Shown here: one piece after another, positions 1 through 10,301 of the stretch | Layout: every line of letters begins with the position of its first letter | How positions within the stretch are numbered: position 1 is the first letter of the stretch | Translations under genes and position numbers: made by a program | NCBI RefSeq assembly: GCF_009720385.1 | Contig: NZ_ML769301.1 | Location: forward strand, 372,001 to 436,000 | From: Catellatospora vulcania | Lineage (GTDB): Bacteria > Actinomycetota > Actinomycetes > Mycobacteriales > Micromonosporaceae | DNA length: 64,000 nt | Reading direction: 5' to 3' | The notes under the pieces: generated by a model | The model's input: the letters and a program-made list of their open reading frames with translations, nothing else | Told to the model about the DNA's origin: nothing | Databases searched by the model: none

Positions 1-378
1 AACGCGGGCGGCACGACGCCCGTCAGCTACGAGGCCGAGGCGTCCGGCAACACCCGGAGCGGCACGGCGGCCGTGGCATCCTGCGCGGCCTGCTCAGGCG
101 GTTCGAAGGTCGGCTACGTCGGCAGCGGCGCGACCCTGTCGTTCAACAACGTCGCCGGTGGCACGGGCGGCTCGCGCACCGTGACGATCCACTACCTGTC
201 GGCCGTGGCCCGCTCCGCGACGGTCAACGGGCAGACGGTGAACTTCGCGCCCACCGCGAACTGGGACACCGTCGGCACCGCCACGGTCACGCTGAACCTG
301 GGCGCGGGCAACAACACGATCACCATCGCCAACCCGTCGGGCTGGGCTCCCGACATCGACCGGATCACCGTCAGCTGA
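1..378 (+). CDS. C-terminal part of a secreted protein with a CBM6/35-like carbohydrate-binding module (partial)
   Basis: The reading frame is open from base 1 and ends at a TGA at 376-378, so the N-terminus lies outside the window. The visible 125 residues begin with a short linker and a YEAEA motif, and end in GWAPDIDRITVS. That opening and closing pair is typical of CBM6/CBM35-type beta-sandwich domains, where the YEAE strand starts the fold and the W-x-P-D-I-D-R-I strand closes it. Two cysteines in SCAACSGG could bridge. The catalytic part is not visible, so substrate and reaction are unknown. By family analogy it is an extracellular glycan-active enzyme or binder, which fits the following secreted DUF4832 genes. 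The ATG at 73 is internal and should not be taken as the start. Confidence 0.7.
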   Translation, partial: NAGGTTPVSYEAEASGNTRSGTAAVASCAACSGGSKVGYVGSGATLSFNNVAGGTGGSRTVTIHYLSAVARSATVNGQTVNFAPTANWDTVGTATVTLNLGAGNNTITIANPSGWAPDIDRITVS

Positions 379-394
379 CCCAGCCCCACCCGCC

Positions 395-421
395 CCGGCC
401 AGGTAACGGGGGCCTGGCCGG
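395..421 (+). terminator. hairpin after the CBM-like gene
   Basis: A perfect 9-bp inverted repeat CCGGCCAGG / CCTGGCCGG with a 9-nt loop starts 17 nt after the stop codon. There is no strong T-tract, as is usual in high-GC actinobacteria. It separates the first gene from the DUF4832 gene starting at 450. Confidence 0.5.
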
Positions 422-449
422 CTTCCCACTCCGACCGAGGAAACCCATC

Positions 450-1814
450 ATGAGAAGAACCCTCCGCCTCACCGTCGCCGTGCTGGCGGCGCTCACCCTC
501 GCGGCTGGCACGCCCGCCGTGGCCCGGCCCGCGCCCACCGAACCGCAGTGGACGCCGCTGACCTACACCTCCGCGCCCGCCGACAACCCCCTCAAGGGCT
601 TCATGCCCTACGCGGGCAGCTACCAGACCTTCCCGTACAGCATGGAATGGTTCTACCTGCCCGTCCGCGACGTGATGACCGGGCCGAAGCAGTTCCGCTG
701 GGACGCCGTCGAACGCCAGCTCAACGCCATCGCCGCCCGCGGCCACCAGGCCGTGTTCCGGTTCTACCTCGACTACCCCGGCAAGCCCACCGGCATCCCG
801 CAGTACCTGCTCGACCAGGGCCTGGTCACCCACGCCTACGACGACTTCGGCAACAACGGCGTCAGCGTCGCCCCCGACTACAGCGACCCGCGCCTGATCA
901 CCGCCGTGCAGGACTTCATCACCGCGCTCGGGCGCAGGTACGACGGCGACCCGCGCATCGGCTTCCTCACCCTGGGCCTGATCGGCTTCTGGGGCGAGTG
1001 GCACACCTGGCCCTACGACGGCTGGACCAAGCCGGAGAACTGGATGCCCTCCACCGAGATCCTCGCCGGCATCCTGAACACCTTCGACAGCGCGTTCGAC
1101 AGGACCAGGCTGCTGGCCCGCTACCCGAGCCCGCAGAACAAGGAACTGGGCATCGGCTACCACGACGACTCGTTCGCCTTCGAGACGCTGCCGGTGCAGT
1201 CGTGGCACTTCGTGCAGCGCCTCATCGACGAGGGCGTCACCGACAAGTGGCAGCGCGAGCCGATCGGCGGCGAGCTGCGCCCGGAGATCCAGGCCTGCCT
1301 GTTCGAGCAGCCCGTCAGCTGCGGCCAGTACGAGGACTTCACGCAGTCGGTCGACCAGACCCACATCAGCTGGATGATCAACCACGCGGCGTTCGCCCCG
1401 GACGGCTACACCGGCGACGAGTACTTCCGCGCCCTGGCCGCGGCCAAGTCGCTGGGCTACGAGCTGACCGTCACCGAGGCGGCACTGTCGCGCGACCGGG
1501 TGTCGGTGCGCGTCGCCAACCGCGGCACCGCCCCCTTCTACTACGACTGGCGGGCCGAGCTGGCCGCCGTCGACAGCCAGGGCCGCATCGTGCGGCGCTG
1601 GCACACCGGCTGGACCGTGGCCGGCATCCAGCCCGGCCAGGACCCCGCCGAGCTGACCACCCGCATCGACACCCGCGGCCTGCGCGCAGGCAGCTACGAC
1701 CTCGTCATGCGCGTGGCCAACCCGCTGCCCAACGGCATCCCGTTGCGGTTCGCCAACACCAGCCAGGACACCCACACCGGCTGGCTGCACCTCGGTTCCG
1801 TCACCACCCGCTGA
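450..1814 (+). CDS. secreted DUF4832 domain protein
   Basis: 454 residues. The N-terminus (MRRTLRLTVAVLAALTLAAG, then TPAVARPAP) is a Sec signal peptide, with GAGGAAA upstream as ribosome binding site. The body matches DUF4832-type proteins: DNPLKGFMPY near residue 45, a TIM-barrel-like region with FRFYLDYPG near 103, and the hallmark GFWGEWHTWP at about 179-188, whose Glu and His look like catalytic or substrate-binding residues. The biochemical activity of the family is not established to my knowledge; a polysaccharide-related role is inferred from the fold and neighbours. It lacks the FN3 and C-terminal beta-sandwich tail of the next two paralogues, so it is the minimal version of the trio. 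Confidence 0.8.
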   Translation: MRRTLRLTVAVLAALTLAAGTPAVARPAPTEPQWTPLTYTSAPADNPLKGFMPYAGSYQTFPYSMEWFYLPVRDVMTGPKQFRWDAVERQLNAIAARGHQAVFRFYLDYPGKPTGIPQYLLDQGLVTHAYDDFGNNGVSVAPDYSDPRLITAVQDFITALGRRYDGDPRIGFLTLGLIGFWGEWHTWPYDGWTKPENWMPSTEILAGILNTFDSAFDRTRLLARYPSPQNKELGIGYHDDSFAFETLPVQSWHFVQRLIDEGVTDKWQREPIGGELRPEIQACLFEQPVSCGQYEDFTQSVDQTHISWMINHAAFAPDGYTGDEYFRALAAAKSLGYELTVTEAALSRDRVSVRVANRGTAPFYYDWRAELAAVDSQGRIVRRWHTGWTVAGIQPGQDPAELTTRIDTRGLRAGSYDLVMRVANPLPNGIPLRFANTSQDTHTGWLHLGSVTTR

Positions 1815-1847
1815 CGGCGCCGCCGCACCGGGTGCTGTCCGCAGCGC

Positions 1848-1889
1848 GCCGACGGCACCCCTGCACCACCGCACCTGGGTGCCGTCGGC
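1848..1889 (+). terminator. strong GC hairpin between DUF4832 genes
   Basis: Arms GCCGACGGCACCC (1848-1860) and GGGTGCCGTCGGC (1877-1889) form a perfect 13-bp stem with a 16-nt loop, 34 nt after the DUF4832 stop codon. The left arm and loop start are partly repeated directly at about 1900-1914 (CGGCACCCCTGCACC). It is likely a terminator or RNA-stabilising structure; there is no U-tract. Confidence 0.5.
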
Positions 1890-1962
1890 AGCCCGCCGGC
1901 GGCACCCCTGCACCGAACCCTTTCCTGTTCCTGAACTTCGTCCCCGAAGGGAACAACGGTTC

Positions 1963-4635
1963 ATGCCATCTCTGCGCAAGCTGCTCGCCGCCACGGCGGC
2001 AGCGCTGACCCTCGCGCTGGTCGCCACCAGCGCGGCCGCCGCACCGGCGGGCCCGCCGCCGCGACCGGCGGCCGGGCCCGGCCCCGACACGAGCCTGACC
2101 GCCCACACCTACACCTACGCCGATGCGGCACTCGGCCAGCCGCTGAAGGGGTTCGCCCCCTACCTCTTCCCCGGCGACAACCTGTCCACCAAGTACCCGG
2201 GCGGCCTGGTCTGGAGCTACTTCGCCCTCAACGAGGTGATGAAGGACCCGGCCAGCTGCGCCAACATCGACTGGAGCGTGTTCGAGAAGGCGCTCGACGA
2301 AGCCGCCGTCTGGAGCCGCCAGACCGCGTTCCGCTTCTACCTGGAGTACCCCGGCGGCAGTGGCACCCACCCCGGCAACGGCATCCCGCCGTGCCTTAAC
2401 GGCAAGATGGCGCTGCGCACCAACGGGTTCTGGGGCACCGTCAGCCCCGACTACGACGACCCGGACGTCATCAGCGCGCTGACCACCTTCATCAACGCGT
2501 TCGCGGCCCGCTACGACAAGGCCGGGCCGGGCGGCACCGCCGACCCGCGCATCGGGTTCATGTCGCTGGGCCTGGTCGGCCTGTGGGGCGAGTGGCACAC
2601 CTGGCCGTACGACCGGGACCTGGCCGACGGCTACCCGAACCTGATGCCGACCGACGCGACCATCCGCACCATCATCGGGGCGTACGACGCCGCGTTCGAC
2701 AACATCCAGCTGGAGGTCCGCTACCCCCTCGCCGGCACCGAGACCGCGAACATCGGCTTCCACGACGACTCGTGGCCGTACAAGGAGTTCCGCAACGGCG
2801 GGCAGCTCAAGAGCATGACCCTGCCGATGTCGATGAACGGCTGGGAGGACGCGTTCCTGCAGCTGCAGCTCAACACCGGCACCGAGAACCGGTGGGTCAC
2901 CCAGTCCATCGGCGGCGAGGCCCGCCCGGAGATCCAGGGCACCCTCTACGCCAACTACCCGGGCGGGTCCGGGCAGGTCGACGACGTGCTCGCGGCGACC
3001 GAGCTGACCCACATCACCTGGATGATCAACCAGACCGGCGCGGGCGGGTACAGCACCAGCGACCCGAAGGTCTCCGCCGGGGTCCGCAAGATGGGTTACA
3101 ACCTGCACATTCCGCAGGCCAACTTCAACGCGACCGCCGCCGGCAACTTCAAGGTCGGCGTCACGATGCAGAACGACGGCGTCGCCCCGTTCTACTACCC
3201 GTGGACGGTGCAGCTCGGCCTGCGCAACAGCGCGGGCGCGGTCGTGAAGACCTGGGACACCAGCTGGGACCTGCGTACCGTGCAGCCTCTGAAGATCCGC
3301 GCCTTCCCGGACTGGAACGTGGGGGCCGACCCGAAGTACCTCGACTTCGGCCGCCCGGTGAACTTCTCCACGACCGTCAGCACCGCGGGTGTGCCCGCGG
3401 GCGCATACAGCCTGGTCCTGAAGGTTCGCAACCCGCTGGAGGCGGTCACCGCCGACGTGCTGCGCGCCCGGCCCGCCGCCAGCAGGCTCACCGACTGGAT
3501 CATCGACCAGTGGCGGCCGCGGCTGCCGCTGTCGTTCGCCAACGCCAACCAGGGCGCTGACGGCTGGGTGAACCTCGGCGGCGTCTCGACCTCCGGCACC
3601 TGCACGGGTGACTGCACGGCTCCGTCGACGCCGACCGGCCTGGCCGTGTCCGGGGTGACGAACACGAGCGTGTCGCTGTCCTGGACGGCGGCCACGGACA
3701 ACGTGGGGGTCACCGGCTACCAGGTGTTCCGTGACGGGGTCCTGGCGGGTTCGCCGACGGGAACCACGTTCACCGACAGCGGGCGCTCGCCGGGGCAGAC
3801 GTACCAGTACACGGTCCGGGCACTCGACGCGGCCGGGAACGTGTCCAATTCGTCCGCAACGGTGGCCGCGACCACCACGGGATGTGCGGGTGACTGCACT
3901 GCCCCGAGTTCTCCCACTCTGTCCTCGCCGGGCAAGACCGACACGAGCGTGTCGCTGTCGTGGACGGCGTCGACGGACAACGTGGGGGTGACCGGGTACG
4001 AGGTGTTCCGCGGGTCGACCCTGGTCGGCGGTCCGACGGGCACGTCGTTCACCGACACCGGCCTGACGGCGTCGACGGCGTACAGCTACACCGTCAAGGC
4101 CCGTGACGCGGCGGGCAACCGGTCTGCGGCCAGCAACACCGTCACAGTCACCACCAGCGCCGCACCTCAGCCGCCCACCGGCCTGGTGCTCGACAACTAC
4201 GACGGCACCCCGGCCTACCCGTCGTCGAACCAGAACGACCTCGGCAAGTGGACCGGCGGCAACTGCTTCCTCGACGGCGGCGGCAACGGCGTCGTCACCG
4301 GCGGGGCGCTGAGCCTGCGCTACAACAACTGCGGCTGGTTCGGCTCCGACGTCGGCGTGGACCTCAGCGCCTACACCTACCTGGTCGTGCGGATCAAGGG
4401 CGCGGCCGGTGGCGAGCAGAGCCACTTCAACCTGGGTCTGGGCGGTTCGACGAAGGTGTTCGGCGACTTCACCCTCGACGGGGGAGCACACCCGGTGATC
4501 ACCACCGCCTACCAGGACATCCGGATCCCGATGGCCGCCAACGGCATCAACCGCAACTCGCCGTCCCAGCTGGCCATGGGCTTCTGGTACGGCGGCAACT
4601 CGACCATCTCGATCGACCACATCACGTTCCAGTAG
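1963..4635 (+). CDS. secreted DUF4832 protein with two FN3 domains and a C-terminal beta-sandwich domain
   Basis: I chose the ATG at 1963 because it is followed at once by a clean signal peptide (MPSLRKLLAATAAALTLALV) and preceded by GAAGGGAACAA. An upstream in-frame start at 1879 would put a charged, Arg-rich stretch before the signal and falls inside the hairpin. The product is about 890 residues: DUF4832 core to about 545 with GLWGEWHTWP at 206-215; two fibronectin type III repeats (about 550-740, each with an SVSLSWTA core); then a domain of about 150 residues (LDNYDGTPAYPSS to SIDHITFQ) resembling galactose-binding-like carbohydrate modules. Likely extracellular and glycan-binding. From about 3599 onward it is nearly identical to the next gene, indicating recent duplication or gene conversion. 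Confidence 0.8.
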   Translation: MPSLRKLLAATAAALTLALVATSAAAAPAGPPPRPAAGPGPDTSLTAHTYTYADAALGQPLKGFAPYLFPGDNLSTKYPGGLVWSYFALNEVMKDPASCANIDWSVFEKALDEAAVWSRQTAFRFYLEYPGGSGTHPGNGIPPCLNGKMALRTNGFWGTVSPDYDDPDVISALTTFINAFAARYDKAGPGGTADPRIGFMSLGLVGLWGEWHTWPYDRDLADGYPNLMPTDATIRTIIGAYDAAFDNIQLEVRYPLAGTETANIGFHDDSWPYKEFRNGGQLKSMTLPMSMNGWEDAFLQLQLNTGTENRWVTQSIGGEARPEIQGTLYANYPGGSGQVDDVLAATELTHITWMINQTGAGGYSTSDPKVSAGVRKMGYNLHIPQANFNATAAGNFKVGVTMQNDGVAPFYYPWTVQLGLRNSAGAVVKTWDTSWDLRTVQPLKIRAFPDWNVGADPKYLDFGRPVNFSTTVSTAGVPAGAYSLVLKVRNPLEAVTADVLRARPAASRLTDWIIDQWRPRLPLSFANANQGADGWVNLGGVSTSGTCTGDCTAPSTPTGLAVSGVTNTSVSLSWTAATDNVGVTGYQVFRDGVLAGSPTGTTFTDSGRSPGQTYQYTVRALDAAGNVSNSSATVAATTTGCAGDCTAPSSPTLSSPGKTDTSVSLSWTASTDNVGVTGYEVFRGSTLVGGPTGTSFTDTGLTASTAYSYTVKARDAAGNRSAASNTVTVTTSAAPQPPTGLVLDNYDGTPAYPSSNQNDLGKWTGGNCFLDGGGNGVVTGGALSLRYNNCGWFGSDVGVDLSAYTYLVVRIKGAAGGEQSHFNLGLGGSTKVFGDFTLDGGAHPVITTAYQDIRIPMAANGINRNSPSQLAMGFWYGGNSTISIDHITFQ
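3599..4635 (+). repeat. 1-kb direct repeat, copy 1 (FN3-FN3-beta-sandwich tail)
   Basis: This segment aligns with 6186-7222 at a constant offset of 2587 bases from start to stop codon, with no net insertion or deletion. It includes long stretches with only scattered differences, for example around 3601-3690 against 6188-6277. It encodes the complete C-terminal half of two otherwise divergent DUF4832-type proteins. Confidence 0.85.
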
Positions 4636-4643
4636 CGCAAGCC

Positions 4644-4680
4644 GGCCGCCTGGCAGGGCTCCCGACCCGGCCAGGCGGCC
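4644..4680 (+). terminator. hairpin after second DUF4832 gene
   Basis: Arms GGCCGCCTGGC (4644-4654) and GCCAGGCGGCC (4670-4680) form a perfect 11-bp stem with a 15-nt loop, 8 nt after the stop codon. It lies before the next gene's ribosome binding site at 4697. Confidence 0.55.
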
Positions 4681-4708
4681 TACCCTCCCGATGCACAGGA
4701 AGGCCACC

Positions 4709-7222
4709 ATGCCCACCCGCGTACTGCGGATGTTCACCGCGACAACGCTACTGGCCGCGCTGGCGGTCGTGTCGCTCGGCACGCCCGCCCAGGCCGCCAC
4801 CGTCACCTACCAGGCCGATCTGGCCACCGCGTTCGCCAACCCGGAACGCGGTTACCACAACCGCTACGAGATCATCAACGACCCGGCGGTCAACGACTAC
4901 GTCAACGCCGCCACCATCCCCGGCTTCAACCCGGACCTGCTCGACCGGACCTTCGCCCGGGCCAAGGCCAACGGCAACACCCTCGTGCACAGCTACGTGC
5001 ACCTCGACAAGTACAAGACGCAGGCCTTGCCGCAGGCGCTGCTCGACAACCTCGCCTCCGGCCTGGCCGCGGTCCGCACCGCCGGCCTGAAAATCGTGCT
5101 GCGGCCCGCGTACACCTGGGACGGCTACGCCACCGTCGCCGAGTCGCAGATCCTCGCCCACATCGCACAGATCGACGCCGTGATCACCGCGAACGCCGAC
5201 GTCGTGTTGCACCTGGAGACCGGCTACCTCGGCGCCTGGGGCGAGTGGCACACCGGCGGCCTGACCAACCCGTCCTCGGTCGAGGAGGCCCCTGCCCGGT
5301 ACCGGATCGTCAAGAAGATCGCCGACACCACCCCGGCGAGCATCCCTCTGGCGATGCGCTACCCGATCTACATCAAGGAGATGGTCGACCCGACCTCCTG
5401 TGTCGTCCCGGAAGGCTGCACGCTGACCCAGGCGCAGAAGGACCGGATCAGCTTCCACAACGACTGCTTCCTGGCCGACCTCAACGACATGGGCACCTAC
5501 GACAACCCGTCCTGGATGGGCTGGTTCTACATCGAGCAGAAGAAGCAGTGGATGTACGACCTGGCCACCTCGACCGGGTTCAACAAGATGGTCGGCGGTG
5601 AGACCTGCGGCGCGGACGGCTACAACGACGCCGCCTGCGTCAACGCGCAGACCGAGATGAACAAGCTCAACTTCACCGAGATCAACGAGGACTACGCCGC
5701 CGTCAACACCGACAAGTGGAAGGCGGCCAACCTCGCCGCCGGCGGCAACGACCCCGCCGAGACCTGCTTCGTGCGCATCAAGCGCAAGATGGGGTATCGG
5801 CTGAGGCTGCTCGACGCCACCTTCCCGACCACCGTCGCACCCGGCGGCAGCCTCGGCCTCACCGCGCACCTCAGCAACGACGGCTGGTCCGGGCTGATCA
5901 AGAACCGCACCGCCTACCTGGTGCTCGACAACGGCACGAACCGCTACAACCTGCCGTTGAACGGCGTCGACCCGCGCACCTGGCTGGCCGGCGCGAGCAC
6001 CGTCACCAGCAGCGCCACCGTCCCCGGCGGTGCCGCTGCGGGCAACTACAAGCTGGCGCTGTGGCTCCCGGACCCGACGGCGGCGCTGCAGTCCCGGCCG
6101 GAGTACTCGATCCGCCTGGCCAACACCGGCACCTGGGACGCGGCCAAGGGCTACAACGTGCTCGCGTCCTCGGTCACCGTGGGCTCCTGCACTGGTGACT
6201 GCACGGCTCCGTCGACGCCGACCGGCCTGGCCGTGTCCGGGGTGACGAACACGAGCGTGTCGCTGTCCTGGACGGCGTCCACCGACAACGTGGGTGTGAC
6301 CGGCTACCAGGTGTTCCGTGGCGGGACGCAGGTCGGCACCCCGTCGGGTACGTCGTTCACGGACACGGGCCGTTCGCCGGGTCAGACGTACCAGTACACG
6401 GTCCGGGCGGTCGACGCCGCAGGCAACACGTCCGGGCAGTCGGCGACGGTTTCGGGGACCACGACGGGCTGCTCGGGCGACTGCACCGCGCCGTCCGCGC
6501 CGACGCTGTCCTCGCCCGCGAAGACCGACACGTCGGTGTCGCTGTCGTGGGCGGCGTCGACGGACAACGTGGGGGTGACCGGTTACGAGGTGTTCCGCGG
6601 GTCGACGCTGGTCGGCAGCCCGTCGGGGACCTCGTTCACCGATACCGGCCTGACGGCGTCCACGGCCTACAGCTACACCGTCAAGGCCCGGGACGCGGCC
6701 GGTAACCGGTCCGCGGCGAGCAACACCGTCACCGTGACGACGGATGCGACGCCGCAGCCGCCGACCGGGCTGGTGCTGGACAACTTCGACGGGACCCCGG
6801 CCTACCCGTCGTCGTCGCAGAACGACCTCGGCAAGTGGACCGGGGCGAACTGCTTCCTCGACGGCGGCGGCTCGGGCGCGGTCACCGGCGGCGCGTTGAG
6901 CCTGCGTTACAACAACTGCGGCTGGTTCGGCTCGGACGTCGGTGTGAACCTGAGCGCCTACACCTACCTCGTGGTGCGGATCAAGGGTGCCGCGGGCGGT
7001 GAGCAGAGCCACTTCAACCTCGGCCTGGGTGGTGCGACGAAGGTGTTCGGCGACTTCACGCTCGACGGGGGAGCGCACCCGGTGATCACCACCGCCTACC
7101 AGGACATCAAGATCCCGATGGTCGCCAACGGGATCAACCGCAACTCGCCGTCGCAGTTGGCCATGGGCTTCTGGTACGGCGGCAGCTCCACCGTCACCAT
7201 CGACCACATCACCTTCCAGTAA
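4709..7222 (+). CDS. secreted DUF4874/DUF4832 protein with two FN3 domains and a C-terminal beta-sandwich domain
   Basis: The ATG at 4709 follows AGGAAGG with 5-nt spacing and starts a signal peptide (MPTRVLRMFTATTLLAALAV) ending near AQAA; the ATG at 4691 has no such site. The mature N-terminal half carries NPERGYHNRYE, typical of DUF4874, and LGAWGEWHTGG, the family counterpart of the GEWHTWP motif in the two upstream genes. After about residue 490 come two FN3 repeats and the same 150-residue beta-sandwich module as the preceding gene, nearly identical in DNA. Several cysteines in the core (CVVPEGC, CGADGYNDAAC) suggest disulfides. Probably an extracellular glycan-active or glycan-binding protein; the exact reaction is unknown. 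Confidence 0.8.
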   Translation: MPTRVLRMFTATTLLAALAVVSLGTPAQAATVTYQADLATAFANPERGYHNRYEIINDPAVNDYVNAATIPGFNPDLLDRTFARAKANGNTLVHSYVHLDKYKTQALPQALLDNLASGLAAVRTAGLKIVLRPAYTWDGYATVAESQILAHIAQIDAVITANADVVLHLETGYLGAWGEWHTGGLTNPSSVEEAPARYRIVKKIADTTPASIPLAMRYPIYIKEMVDPTSCVVPEGCTLTQAQKDRISFHNDCFLADLNDMGTYDNPSWMGWFYIEQKKQWMYDLATSTGFNKMVGGETCGADGYNDAACVNAQTEMNKLNFTEINEDYAAVNTDKWKAANLAAGGNDPAETCFVRIKRKMGYRLRLLDATFPTTVAPGGSLGLTAHLSNDGWSGLIKNRTAYLVLDNGTNRYNLPLNGVDPRTWLAGASTVTSSATVPGGAAAGNYKLALWLPDPTAALQSRPEYSIRLANTGTWDAAKGYNVLASSVTVGSCTGDCTAPSTPTGLAVSGVTNTSVSLSWTASTDNVGVTGYQVFRGGTQVGTPSGTSFTDTGRSPGQTYQYTVRAVDAAGNTSGQSATVSGTTTGCSGDCTAPSAPTLSSPAKTDTSVSLSWAASTDNVGVTGYEVFRGSTLVGSPSGTSFTDTGLTASTAYSYTVKARDAAGNRSAASNTVTVTTDATPQPPTGLVLDNFDGTPAYPSSSQNDLGKWTGANCFLDGGGSGAVTGGALSLRYNNCGWFGSDVGVNLSAYTYLVVRIKGAAGGEQSHFNLGLGGATKVFGDFTLDGGAHPVITTAYQDIKIPMVANGINRNSPSQLAMGFWYGGSSTVTIDHITFQ
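6186..7222 (+). repeat. 1-kb direct repeat, copy 2 (FN3-FN3-beta-sandwich tail)
   Basis: Second copy of the repeat at 3599-4635, fully collinear with it. The upstream DUF halves of the two genes are clearly different in sequence, so this shared tail must have been exchanged or homogenised as a unit. Confidence 0.85.
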
Positions 7223-7234
7223 CCGTCCATCTTC

Positions 7235-7267
7235 CGGCGCCAGGTGCTCACGGGGCACCTGGCGCCG
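7235..7267. terminator. bidirectional terminator between convergent genes
   Basis: A perfect 13-bp stem CGGCGCCAGGTGC / GCACCTGGCGCCG with a 7-nt loop sits between the stop of the DUF4832-type gene (7222) and the stop of the GH15 gene (7275), which run towards each other. It can serve both. Confidence 0.7.
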
Positions 7268-7274
7268 CCGTCAC

Positions 7275-9167
<1,893 letters not shown>

Positions 9168-9329
9168 CGTGCGCCACCTGTCGTAGTCCCCGGTCAGCGC
9201 GGCGGCCTTGCGGCATTCGCCCGCATGGCACCAGTTTAGGACGGTAAGAATATTTCAGGGTGGATGTCAGTGAACGGGCGGATGCCCGGCAAGGCGGTCT
9301 GTCGAGGCCGCCAGTGAGCGAGGTCCGGC

Positions 9330-10286
9330 GTGGGCGTGATCCACCTTCGGGTCGCCAGCCCGCCCGAGCAGACGGACCAGGTCCTGGCGCTGCTCGCCGG
9401 TGACGGTGGTGTGGTGGACGTCGTGGTGCACCGCGGGGCGCTGCACCCGGCCGGGGACGCGATCGAGTGCGACGTGCTCGCCGGGGCCGCCAACGACGTG
9501 CTGGCGCGGCTGCGCGAGCTGCGCGTCCACCAGCACGGGTCGCTGATGGTCGATCCGGTGGAGCTGACCATGTCGGACCGGGTCGACGCCGCCGCCGTGG
9601 GCCTTCGCGGGCCGCTGGCCAGGGCGCCGGTCTGGGCCGAGGTCGAGGCGCGCATCGTGGGCGACGCCACCGCCACCCCCAGCTTCTACCTCTACCTGGT
9701 CATCGCCGGCGTCATCGGCGCGGTCGGCCTGCTGACCAACTCGGAGATCCTTATCGTCGCCGCGATGATCCTGGGCCCGGAGTACGGCCCGATCACCGGC
9801 GTCGCGCTCGGCATCGACCGGCGGTCGTGGCTCCCGATCCGGCAGGGTCTGGCGGCGCTGGCGGTGGGCTTCAGCCTGGCCGTGCTGGCCGCGTACGCCT
9901 TCACGATGCTGGTGCGCGCCCTGGGCCTGGTGCCCACCGCGTTCACCCTCGGGGTGCGCCCGGTGAGCCACCTGATCGACACCCCGAACTTCTACTCCGT
10001 GGTGGTCGCGGTGCTGGCCGGGATCGCCGGCGTGGTCGCCCTGACCCATACCCGCACCAGCACCCTGCTGGGGGTCTTCGTCTCGGTGACCACCATCCCG
10101 GCTGCCGCCGACATCGGCGTCGCCCTCGCCGCGAGCAGCCCCGCCCAGGCGCGCGGCTCGCTGTGGCAACTGCTGCTCAACATCACACTGCTGATCGTGG
10201 TGGGCTTCGCGACCCTGCGCGCCCAGCGAGCGCTATGGGGCCGCATCAGCCGGCGCGTGCTCACCCGCCGGTCCGCGCACGGCTGA
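9330..10286 (+). CDS. DUF389 membrane protein
   Basis: 318 residues. The soluble N-terminal third (GVIHLRVASPPEQTDQVLALL) resembles an ACT-like alpha/beta domain. It is followed by TPSFYLYLVIAGVIGAVGLL and TNSEILIVAAMILGPEYGPI, the signature of the DUF389 family, and about five more hydrophobic helices. The function of the family is unknown; a membrane transport or sensing role is a guess. The start is a GTG at 9330 with GCGAGG 6 nt before; a second in-frame GTG at 9336 is possible. The following cyclase-family gene begins 15 nt after the stop codon, so the two probably form one transcript. Confidence 0.8.
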   Translation: MGVIHLRVASPPEQTDQVLALLAGDGGVVDVVVHRGALHPAGDAIECDVLAGAANDVLARLRELRVHQHGSLMVDPVELTMSDRVDAAAVGLRGPLARAPVWAEVEARIVGDATATPSFYLYLVIAGVIGAVGLLTNSEILIVAAMILGPEYGPITGVALGIDRRSWLPIRQGLAALAVGFSLAVLAAYAFTMLVRALGLVPTAFTLGVRPVSHLIDTPNFYSVVVAVLAGIAGVVALTHTRTSTLLGVFVSVTTIPAAADIGVALAASSPAQARGSLWQLLLNITLLIVVGFATLRAQRALWGRISRRVLTRRSAHG

Positions 10287-10301
10287 CGGACGGGAGACGA
10301 C

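Noticed and set aside
1801-4806. 1001-codon open frame on the minus strand
   Set aside because: Antisense to two strongly coding plus-strand genes; Arg/Gly/Val/Ala-rich composition is typical of GC-rich shadow frames and shows no domain.
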